Assembly: GCA_013995675.1 (NCBI GenBank)
Contig: VWRR01000015.1
Coordinates: forward strand, 186,001 to 250,000
Reading direction: 5' to 3'
DNA from: Cyanidiococcus yangmingshanensis
Taxonomy: Eukaryota > Rhodophyta > Bangiophyceae > Cyanidiales > Cyanidiaceae
Length of the DNA stretch: 64,000 bases
Shown in pieces: positions 18,502 through 26,632 of this stretch (its first letter is position 1; every line of letters starts with the position of its first letter). The notes below the pieces were generated by a model. That model saw only the letters and a program-made list of their open reading frames with translations, had not been told where the DNA came from and searched no databases. Position numbers and translations under genes: made by a program.

Positions 18502-19116
18502 TCAAGGAGCAGATGGCTTTGATTTCTGAATCAGTTCGATCCAATAGTCGTCAGGGTCCCTTATGAACGCGATCTCGCCCACGTTCTGGAAAGGCCCGGG
18601 CTTCCGCGAAACAGTGTAGCCGGCCTTTTCAACTTTCGCACAGCTTGCGTGCAAGTCATCTACGAGAAACCCAATGTGCCCATAGCCTTTTCCTGGTTCG
18701 GTGTTCCCGTTGGCGTACTTAAAGTTAGGATCTTTCTCTGAACCCCAGTTGTGCGTGAGCTCCAACGTGGGATACGGTCTAGAGAAGAGCCACTTGGCCC
18801 GTTCCGGCTGGGGAGCGCTCTCGTCCGGCACTGTTATATCGTCTTCAAGGGCGAAAAAGTATAGCGAAAAAGAAAGCTCGGGAAAATCGAATCGAGTTAG
18901 GAAGCGCAGACCGAGTGCCTCGTAGAACCGCCGCGATTGGGCAGGATCCTTGACGCGCAACATAGTTTGTGCAAAAACCGCATTTTTCCCCAGGAAGCCC
19001 TCACTGCCGCTCATTTTCCAGTGAGCTGGCGTGGAACTTGCTACGCGAGCGCTGCTAACAGCCTTGCCTGGCCTCAAACAGATCTGTACGAAAGTTGCTC
19101 CAGCAGTCACAAACAT
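18502..19116 (-). CDS. GLO1: Lactoylglutathione lyase (glyoxalase I)
   Basis: This metalloenzyme isomerises the methylglyoxal-glutathione hemithioacetal to S-lactoylglutathione, the first step of methylglyoxal removal. The four metal ligands are visible at Gln50 (FAQTMLRVKD), Glu119 (TLELTHNWG), His147 (YGHIGFLVDD) and Glu194 (YWIELIQ). The core has about 165 residues, as in eukaryotic monomeric-fold enzymes. The long loop with FSRPYPTLELTHNWGSEKDP is typical of the eukaryotic/proteobacterial Zn type. The first 40 residues are extra and rich in Ser, Ala and Arg with almost no acidic residues, so a mitochondrial or plastid targeting peptide is likely. ATG at 19116; an internal Met at 35 could give a cytosolic form. 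Confidence 0.94.
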   Translation of the reverse strand: MFVTAGATFVQICLRPGKAVSSARVASSTPAHWKMSGSEGFLGKNAVFAQTMLRVKDPAQSRRFYEALGLRFLTRFDFPELSFSLYFFALEDDITVPDESAPQPERAKWLFSRPYPTLELTHNWGSEKDPNFKYANGNTEPGKGYGHIGFLVDDLHASCAKVEKAGYTVSRKPGPFQNVGEIAFIRDPDDYWIELIQKSKPSAP

Positions 19117-20088
19117 AATTGTTGCAACAGCGTGCCGGCGAAGTCGATGAGATCCTGACGTTGCTGATTCGCCTCACCTCCCCAGCAAATCGCTGTGGCA
19201 GCTTATTGCAGGCCATCGCTGACTGGTCAATCCACTTTGTTTATCAACATCGATGTGCAATTGTGGGTGGCTCAGTCACCTCCGTTGTGAACCACGGATC
19301 AAGGGCAACTCGTAAGGGAACAGTCATTGTGGAACTCTAGAACCACATAATCTGCCTCGCGACAATGAGACCCGCTGCGCTCTTTCCTATGTATGCGTTG
19401 CTCTGAGCAAAAATTATTAGAAACTGGATCCACTCCTACGTCTGTGCTGTTCTGGGCAAAAATTGTTAGAAACTCAGTCCACTCCAATGTATGTGCTGTT
19501 CTGGACAAGAACTATTGAATACTGGGTCCACGCAGTGTGGCATCCAGTCTCTCCGGCCGTCGATCTCAGTCGAATAAGGGTTCGAACAAGTCGCATGCGA
19601 ACGTACATGTAAAAGAGCGTAACATCTTGAGGGCTGCCTTGATCCACATAGAAAAGATGGCTTAGCGTTCAGCGATGACCTCCCGCTGCTTTTGGAGCGC
19701 CAGTTTATAAGCTCACCTGCTGGTGACCATATTTGTATGCATGGATCGCGACCACATATCATCTACACCATTAGTTTACAATGCAATTTCTGCATGTTAT
19801 GACTTGATGGTGAATCATGGCTCCCCTTTGCTTTCTTACTTACGAGCAAATTACCCGGCGTGACCCCAATGGATCAATATTGGACAACGGGCTCCTTTGC
19901 GAACGAAATGCGATTGTGCTCGGCAGTGCTCCCCTTGGAACTGTATCTCGGACGACAGAGGTTACGGTGGTACGACGATGGTAGCCGAGAGGGATGTCAT
20001 AGAACGCACCTGCGTCGCATATCGCGTCCGCCGCACGAAGAAACCACTCAACATTACGTAGAGAGCTGCCGCTGCATCTATTGCAAGT
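19117..20088. other. Intergenic with minisatellite
   Basis: Apart from the 49-bp tandem repeat at 19391-19540, no gene was seen. An 83-codon plus-strand frame (from ATG 19869) overlaps the 3' end of the DUF1517 gene and has no recognisable feature. Confidence 0.35.
19391..19540. repeat. 49-bp tandem repeat, about three copies
   Basis: Units begin near 19395, 19444 and 19493. Each contains a TCTG(A/G)(G/A)CAA(A/G)AA block, then TTAGAAACT or a variant, then a TCCAC block. The anchor TCTGRRC falls at 19402, 19451 and 19500, exactly 49 apart. The copies differ at several bases. The period is not a multiple of three and there is no long frame through it, so it is noncoding. Confidence 0.8.
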
Positions 20089-21253
20089 TCAGATTCGGAC
20101 CAGCTCTGGGTGGTCCGTGAGCATTTCGCGTTCCGTTAAGACATCCTCGAGGGACTGCGGCGACCAGATGACCTCCACACCCTGCAAACTCTCCCGCGGA
20201 ATGCTGCTGAGTGCCCGCAACGTCGCCTCGACATCGCCACTGTTTCGGATCTGCTTCGGGAGACTCGGAATACGGCCACTTGCGGCAACGATCAATGTTA
20301 CCACGATGTACTCGCTGATTCGCATATCTGTGGGATCCAATTCTGAATTATTCCGTCGTCTCACGTCAACTCGGCCTGCGACATTCGACAGCGTCTCCCG
20401 CTCCAGCTTGCCGCGTTCTGCGAACGACTCGCGATTGAAGACCGCTTCAGCCTCAGAGAATGAGGCCACTGTAGTTTCTATGCTCCCGTGGCTCCAGTAG
20501 TCGGGGTTGCGATACAGCGCCAGCGTCGTCTCTTGGAGGACCTGCTGCAAACCGGCGATCGTGTCCGTTTTGCTATGCAGCGCGATTTCCTCCAGTTCTT
20601 GTTGCAGCTCTCGGGCCGTGCTCAGCAAACCAACTTTCAACTTGACCAGTGTTGTCTTTTCCGATATCAACGAATCATCATCACCTGTTATAGCGGAGGT
20701 GACTCCAGTCACGTGCCGAACCAAGCGCTCTGGTGGCGAACGCAAGGAAGGCGGCTGCGAAGAGGAAAGTACCAAAGCCAGTGAAGCCAAAAGGGACCAC
20801 AACAGGCCCGAAGAAAAACGGCGTCACCGGGAAAATAGGTGCCGGGCTGTAGTAGTACCCACCGACGCCGCCTGAGGGCCCGCTGTAGCTTCGCGACGGT
20901 GCCGAGCGCGTGACTGGTGCTCGAAATGACGAGCCGCCGACTCGGCCGCCACCCTGAGCCGCAAGTGCTTCTGTTGGGTCACCCAACAAAGGAGAAAATG
21001 CGGCGAGAAGCGCTACGAGTACGCTTGCTCCTTTCAATAGCGATTTTTGCAGTGGACGCTCCTGTGGCACCTCACTGCCCGCTCGCAAGGCGAGTGCGGT
21101 TCGCGTCCGCGACACATCTTTCACGGTTTTTCTCGCCAGCCAACTTCCCGCTCGCTGACGTTTCCTGAGACTTTGGCACCCGCAACTCACGTGTCGCGTT
21201 TCGAACGAAACAGCCTTCCATGTTTTACAAGCAAAAGTATAAACGAACGCCAT
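20089..21253 (-). CDS. DUF1517 family plastid membrane protein, one frame change
   Basis: DUF1517 proteins occur in cyanobacteria and chloroplasts, where plant members affect acclimation to light. The N-terminal part (from ATG 21253) has a basic targeting region, a hydrophobic stretch ending SPLLGDPTEALA, the family motif GGGRVGGSSFRAP, a Gly/Tyr/Pro-rich segment and a membrane helix (GFGTFLFAAAFLAFATRAL). The C-terminal part (TTLVKLKVGLLSTARELQQE, then LQQVLQETTLALYRNPDYW) lies one frame over (+1). The change falls near 20721, at CTTGGTT. Either one base is extra in the assembly, or a 37-base GT-AG intron (20721-20685, GTTCGG to AACAG) restores the frame. The product is about 375-387 residues. 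The two halves clearly belong to one protein. Confidence 0.85.
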
Positions 21254-21809
21254 GCTTTTCGCACGAGCTAGCACTCGTCAAACTCCTCAGAAATTCGTTG
21301 CAGATGAATTCACCGTGGCCCTGGGACAATCACGCTCGAATCAATTCGCTGATCCCAGCGGAAGCGCTGCCGTCTGACGTGATGGTAAGGCGCGCCCTTT
21401 CGCACACGATCGCACCAGACCAGGTGCGCCTCGCAGCCACTGTTCGGCGTCTCGAGACGCGTCCCGAACGCGGTCACAAGACCGACAGGTAGCGAAAATT
21501 TCGTGGCGCCACCTGAAATGAAGGCGGAGCTGCGCGTTCGCGAGACTGGAGCATGTTCAGTTCACCATGGTCTGTGACACATCCAGCGCCATTCCTACTA
21601 GTTTATTCCAGACCCACACTGGCGCGAATGTCGTGAGTCGGGGACAGCATCTCGTGCCTCGGGTCGGTGGCATTCGTTTGGGAGTGTCTTAGATGCATGG
21701 GATGTTTTGTCGATGAGTGTTCCTTGTGCGTCTGGCTTGATGTCTCAGAGCGAGAAATCTCGATTTGCATCGTGGCTGCCGAGCGCTCTGCCCTCGCCTC
21801 GAAGGTTGG
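21254..21809. other. Divergent upstream region of DUF1517 and downstream ORF
   Basis: GC-rich, with several overlapping short ORFs on both strands but no recognisable protein. It presumably holds the DUF1517 promoter. Confidence 0.3.
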
Positions 21810-22166
21810 ATGGGAATGTGTCCGGAAGATCTTTTATTCGCGGTCCCCGCCCCGAAACGCTTCCACAGAATCCTTGGAGAAGGATCTCTCTGTACGAAAT
21901 CCTTTTCCAGAGGACTGAAGCCGAAGGCATGGCGAGTCTCTGGGTCCAGGGCGCTCGAGCGCAAAGAGATGCGTGCAACGTTGTGTTGGGCGTCTCAGCA
22001 CATCGAGAGCCTAGCCAAATGCGATGTCTCTGCCCTGGCGCCAGACAGTGGCGCGCGGCCATTGCACCAAGTAGCTGTTCAATCGGCATTCCAGTTCTGG
22101 GCGACGAACGGGTCCTATGGGCACTGGTTGCCACCATTTTTTCTGCCAGAGTCCCCCAGAGGCTAG
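21810..22166 (+). CDS. Hypothetical 118-residue protein
   Basis: This GC-rich stretch is open in three frames. The frame from ATG 21810 reads most like a protein (MRATLCWASQHIESLAKCDV, then FQFWATNGSYGHWLPPFF), with mixed hydrophobic and polar residues. It ends 81 bases before the COG5-like ATG. It could be a small independent gene or an upstream exon joined to that gene. The competing frames (21707-22189 plus, 21745-22179 minus) are longer but less protein-like. No family is recognised. Confidence 0.3.
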   Translation: MGMCPEDLLFAVPAPKRFHRILGEGSLCTKSFSRGLKPKAWRVSGSRALERKEMRATLCWASQHIESLAKCDVSALAPDSGARPLHQVAVQSAFQFWATNGSYGHWLPPFFLPESPRG

Positions 22167-22247
22167 CAGTCGTTCTCAAGTCTCTTTAACTTGGGGAAAC
22201 AGGTCCCGATCGTGTTAGGACAAATTCGGTTGCACCGATGCTCGGTT

Positions 22248-24734
22248 ATGGAAAGAGCATCAGACGGCCTGTCCAGTGAGTTGAAAACTCACGATGCGCA
22301 AGTAAATGGCATCCTCGTGCAGAACTATCATCGAGCTTTAGCGGCAGCGGCAGCCCTGGAAACTTTGGAGGATCGCGTGCAAGTGTTCCCGGTTGAAGTT
22401 CTCGTTCTGCAGGATCGACTTGAAGGCTTCCAAATAAAGCCGTTCCGGAGGATAACGAGCCGTCTGAGTTGTGACGGCTCTTTTCAGAATGAAGTCTCAG
22501 CACCGTCTGAACAAACCGTGTCGAACTATTTTCAAGCTGGATTCGAGCGACTCGCTGTAGATAATGACGCCACTAGACTAGGCCTTTCTGTCCGAGCGCG
22601 CCGCCCGGAAGCTGGCGATACAAGGTCTGCAACAGAGGCAGTTGATTCCTTTGACGCTTCTCAAGTGACGGCCGCCCCCGCTCGTCTCGGTCTCGAATAC
22701 TTTCAAATCGAACGACTACGGACAGCGAGTCGCCTGCTCAGGCGGGCCTGGCGCTGTGCAAAAATTGGGACATGGACTGAGCTAGTGAAGGCTCGTATTC
22801 TACACTACCAATGTAGCCTTCTGTTGACTCCGATTCCAACAGACACTGCTGATATGGGGCAGCCTTCAGAAAAACTACAGAACCATATCGAATCTGAGCT
22901 GCGAGCACAATGCACGTCTTCTCGTGAGGAGCTGCTGGAGTGTCTTTGTAGGGCAGCCTGCAGTCTCTGTTTAGATTCCGCGTACGACAGTGCTCAACAC
23001 GGTCGCCATGAGTGTCTCGGCGTCCTGCTGTGGCTGCAAATTGACCTCGATTTAGAGGCAGTGGAGGTCGTGCAGAGACTTGTTCTGTATCATAGCGCTC
23101 AAGTCGTCACAGAACTGCAGAGATCTTCCACTGCCACGCTTCTTTCAGGAGTCCAATTTGCGATCCGCGCTGTCACTGCCCTGCTGGACACGCTATGCTG
23201 CGTACAAGAGCAGTCCTTGTCCAAAGACACAATCACACTGCGACTGAGATCTCTCGAATGGGACCAGATCGTGAATTCTCCCCAGAATTTTGAGGATATA
23301 TGCGATCATCTGAACATGGCTGACCTGCAGCCGAGGCTTGTCGCGCTCCCGCTGGATGCACTCGACTCAGCACAGAAACAATGGGTTCACGCGGTTCTGC
23401 GTGCACTGAGCGTTTTTGATGGGGACCAGATGAATAATCGACAAAATGAAGAGGCGGCAATTTCACTCTCGGACGTGATGCGCGAGGTCGCAGTTTCCGA
23501 TCTGGCAGAGCAGCCACCAAACGCGGATGAGAGTACAGGAATGCTATTTTTCCGCTCTGCAAAGCGAAAGATTCTGTTGCGACTAGTGCAGCCACTTGAA
23601 ACGCTTGTTTCGGGAGAAGTTTCGCGGCATGTAGTAGGCGTATCTGAAAATTACAAGCGAATTTTACTTAATCTCGTGGCCGAATGTGCTCATAGGCAAA
23701 CTGCAGTGGCATACGGGGAGGATGCTGGCACAGCTGCCTGGACGCCCTTGCGCATTTGCACTGCGACGAGCAGGGAGACGCGCTCACGATTCAGAGCACC
23801 TCGCGATTCACCCCGAGCGAGTGTGACAGCGTTTGAACTAGAGTCAGACGGCGTCCCGCTAAAGTTAGAAAAGTTTAGGGGCGCTGCATCGGCCGAGACA
23901 ATCACCAGGGATCGGTGTGGTGCGCGAGCGGCATCTCCAATAGTACCATTACTGCTTGAATCCTTTGCAGATATTTTGCTCCGCGCGTGCAGTTCTATCG
24001 AGAACTGCATTGTGGAAAGTTATGACCGCATCTGTCCATTATTTCGCTTCTTTTCGAAGGCAGAAGTCGAATTTTTCTATGGTATACGAGACAACATTGG
24101 TGGCTCGCTTGCAGACGTGGTGATAGGCCCCTTGCGCCACGCTGTTGGAGCGTCCTCGATGCTGGATGGCTCGGAAACCAGGATTCTACCCTGCATAGCG
24201 TTCGCGATATGCTTTGCAGCGGATGTTTTTCTAAGTTTGCAGCAGGATCTCGAAAACTTTGGCTCGTTGTACGAGGTAATTGATATGCTTAAGAGGACGG
24301 CAGAAACGTCGCTCCGGGCTTGGCTCGAATGTGTCGTGAGTACTACCTTTTCATTCAAAAGACCGAACATGACGCATGACGAGCTGCAGCGGGTTTTAGT
24401 TTTGCAAATGGCTGGCGAGCTCAAGGAGCAATCAAGTCGACCAGAACCGGAGAAATTCTGGATACGCTACTCGATTGCAAACTTGCGTAGTGATTCGCAG
24501 GCAGATACCTGGCACGCGATTTGGAGCAGGCTGAATCGAGACTATGGCTCTGCCGGTTGTGAGTCTTTAAGGTCAGCAGAACCGTCAACAGAATTGGAAC
24601 ATGTCGCTGCGGTCGGTGTCGGTGAAAGCGGTCAGAAGGAAAACTCCGTTCGATCGATCTGTGGGTCTGTGATGAAGACCGAGCTCCCGAACTTTGTGTA
24701 TGCCCGTAGTCTCTTTGGCTGGGATGAGGCTTGA
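22248..24734 (+). CDS. COG5: COG complex subunit 5-like vesicle tethering protein
   Basis: An 828-residue, largely helical protein. The N-terminal pattern (YHRALAAAAALETLEDRVQV, then LQDRLEGFQIKPFRRITSRL, then LRTASRLLRRAWR) matches the order in COG5: a tether-type coiled coil, a Pro-containing turn, and a helix-rich start of the CATCHR body. The length matches human COG5 (about 840). COG tethers retrograde vesicles to the Golgi. The rest is too diverged to confirm by eye, and another CATCHR tether subunit cannot be excluded. The frame opens 19 codons earlier at TTG; ATG at 22248 is the first in frame. Confidence 0.55.
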   Translation: MERASDGLSSELKTHDAQVNGILVQNYHRALAAAAALETLEDRVQVFPVEVLVLQDRLEGFQIKPFRRITSRLSCDGSFQNEVSAPSEQTVSNYFQAGFERLAVDNDATRLGLSVRARRPEAGDTRSATEAVDSFDASQVTAAPARLGLEYFQIERLRTASRLLRRAWRCAKIGTWTELVKARILHYQCSLLLTPIPTDTADMGQPSEKLQNHIESELRAQCTSSREELLECLCRAACSLCLDSAYDSAQHGRHECLGVLLWLQIDLDLEAVEVVQRLVLYHSAQVVTELQRSSTATLLSGVQFAIRAVTALLDTLCCVQEQSLSKDTITLRLRSLEWDQIVNSPQNFEDICDHLNMADLQPRLVALPLDALDSAQKQWVHAVLRALSVFDGDQMNNRQNEEAAISLSDVMREVAVSDLAEQPPNADESTGMLFFRSAKRKILLRLVQPLETLVSGEVSRHVVGVSENYKRILLNLVAECAHRQTAVAYGEDAGTAAWTPLRICTATSRETRSRFRAPRDSPRASVTAFELESDGVPLKLEKFRGAASAETITRDRCGARAASPIVPLLLESFADILLRACSSIENCIVESYDRICPLFRFFSKAEVEFFYGIRDNIGGSLADVVIGPLRHAVGASSMLDGSETRILPCIAFAICFAADVFLSLQQDLENFGSLYEVIDMLKRTAETSLRAWLECVVSTTFSFKRPNMTHDELQRVLVLQMAGELKEQSSRPEPEKFWIRYSIANLRSDSQADTWHAIWSRLNRDYGSAGCESLRSAEPSTELEHVAAVGVGESGQKENSVRSICGSVMKTELPNFVYARSLFGWDEA

Positions 24735-25395
24735 GCATGATCGTGGTTAAACCCAGGAAAAACCCGGATTTTAGTGTAGATGGATAACTTTCGCATTCCA
24801 ATTGTTGATTTTTTTCTTTGTTTTCCTCGCTTCAACGCCAAATGTATTTGGCAACAGATTGTTTACCTCTCTTTCAATTGCTGATGTAAAGCTTCAAGGC
24901 CAGACATAAGTTTCCTTCGTTTCTTGTGGGCTTGCATAACATATCATCATTAGCTTGTGAAAAACCTTTCGAATACTACGCGTCTGGTGCGATCGTCAGA
25001 AAATGCTTCCGACTTCTATGTAGCTACTGCTGGAATGCTATCTGGGCCTGAGGACGCTACCCGAATCCTTTTTCCCGGTTTTTGATGGTTGCGTCCTTAC
25101 TGCGTACATTTGAATGAAATTTTTACAGAAATTTATGCCAGGTCCCATCAACGACCATCATTTGGTGATTCCGGAGAAAGGGACTTACGCAAATGCTAAT
25201 CATTCAATGTAAAAGACACTTCTTAGTCCGTATACTCCGTGGTATCTTTCATTCCTTGGATTTTTCTAGTTTGACTACATTTTTCCTACTCGACTCACAA
25301 ATGTTGCCGCTTTGAGCCGATGAGTCTCGAATGAATCAGAGCCACGAATCATTGCTATGCTTTGAGGAGCCGGAATTCTAAAGATCCCAAACATG
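24735..25395. other. Convergent 3' region, COG5-like and nicotinamidase
   Basis: An AT-leaning 660-base space between two facing stop codons. No gene or repeat was seen. Confidence 0.35.
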
Positions 25396-26055
25396 CTATT
25401 CGGAGCGAGCATACGTTATCATGTGAACACCATTATCATGGAGCCGTTGCATCATTTGTTGTCGGCCTTCCTTGCTGATAGGCATGGTGGCATTTTCAAT
25501 CAAGAACACTTCGAAGCCGGCTTTAACCGCATCTAATGCAGTACAACCGACACAATAGTCGAATGCGAGACCACAAACATACACATTGCTTACACCACGC
25601 TTCTCCAAAATTTCTCTCAGTTCCGTTTCTTCACCGGCCTCGTCTCGGAAAGCAGAATACGAATCCTTGTCAACTTTTGTAGCTTTTTCGAAAATGATGT
25701 CTATATCATAGCGTACTATCAACTCAGGATGCAGCTCCGCTCCCCACGTATTCTGCACGCAGTGTTCAGGCCAAAGCGTCCTTGCGACGTTCGAGCTGTC
25801 TGCACAGAGCGACTCGAAAGGCCGCTTTCCAGCGTGGGCACTCGCAAAAGATATGTGACCCGGAGGGTGCCAGTCTTTAGTGAATACAACCGTTTGGAAA
25901 GCAAAGCGGATTTCGTTGATGAGCGGCACAATCTGTTCACCTCCCGTCACGTAGAGGGCACCAGCTTTGTCTGCAAAATCGTTCTGCACGTCAACAACCA
26001 GCAGAGAGCACTCCTTACCGAAGCGCTCGCTACGCCCAAATTTGTTTGCGTTCAT
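25396..26055 (-). CDS. PNC1: Nicotinamidase
   Basis: This isochorismatase-fold enzyme hydrolyses nicotinamide to nicotinic acid and ammonia in NAD salvage. The catalytic triad is Asp22 (LLVVDVQNDF), Lys124 (IIFEKATKVDKDSYSAF) and Cys168 (GLAFDYCVGCTA). The metal site is Asp61, His63 and His67 in KDWHPPGH. The 219 residues agree with yeast Pnc1 and bacterial PncA. The SYSAF box favours nicotinamidase over other isochorismatase-like hydrolases. No targeting peptide is obvious, so it is probably cytosolic. The ATG at 26055 starts 17 residues before the first strand. Confidence 0.95.
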   Translation of the reverse strand: MNANKFGRSERFGKECSLLVVDVQNDFADKAGALYVTGGEQIVPLINEIRFAFQTVVFTKDWHPPGHISFASAHAGKRPFESLCADSSNVARTLWPEHCVQNTWGAELHPELIVRYDIDIIFEKATKVDKDSYSAFRDEAGEETELREILEKRGVSNVYVCGLAFDYCVGCTALDAVKAGFEVFLIENATMPISKEGRQQMMQRLHDNGVHMITYARSE

Positions 26056-26632
26056 ATCCGCTAGAAGGCAAACGCAGGGACAAGGCTGGTTGAAGTTGAC
26101 AAGCTAGTTTTTTGAACAAGTGCCCGCCGATTCTCTACACTCGATGGCCACTCGTACCTTGGTCACCTGTACTGAGTTTTACGGTTCTGTCTATGGTAGG
26201 ACCAATTATACTGGTTTTAATATGCGAACGGGATTGGTTCCTCTGGTTTCTGCATTCTCATCGAAATATCCTCATGTTTCGCATATCCTAGACGATTAGT
26301 TCGTCTTTAACTCTAAAGTGGGTCACACAATGCCGATCAAACCCATGGAAGGCTCGCCAAATTTACAAAGGACCGCTCTTTAACGTTAATGTCTACGAAA
26401 AATATCCTAAGGATCTCATGTACAACAGATTGCACTCATTTTCATCAAACAAAGCGCACACGAAAGCATGAAGGGCTATTCCCTGTAATCTAGGAATTAT
26501 TATGGCTCAGGTCACCGGCGAAGCACACCGCCATATGAGACACATCCAGCACCCAGGTTTCCGCACTCCGCAAAACGTGCCCGGACAAGAGAAAAAAGAA
26601 TAAATTCCGGGTTTTGGTTTCCATTTCCAACT
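26056..26632. other. Between ABC1K and nicotinamidase genes
   Basis: It holds the 5' side of the nicotinamidase gene. No gene was seen. Confidence 0.3.

Noticed and set aside
21689-22189. Overlapping plus and minus ORFs of 91-160 codons
   Set aside because: All arise in one GC-rich block; at most one can be real, and only the frame from ATG 21810 looked protein-like.
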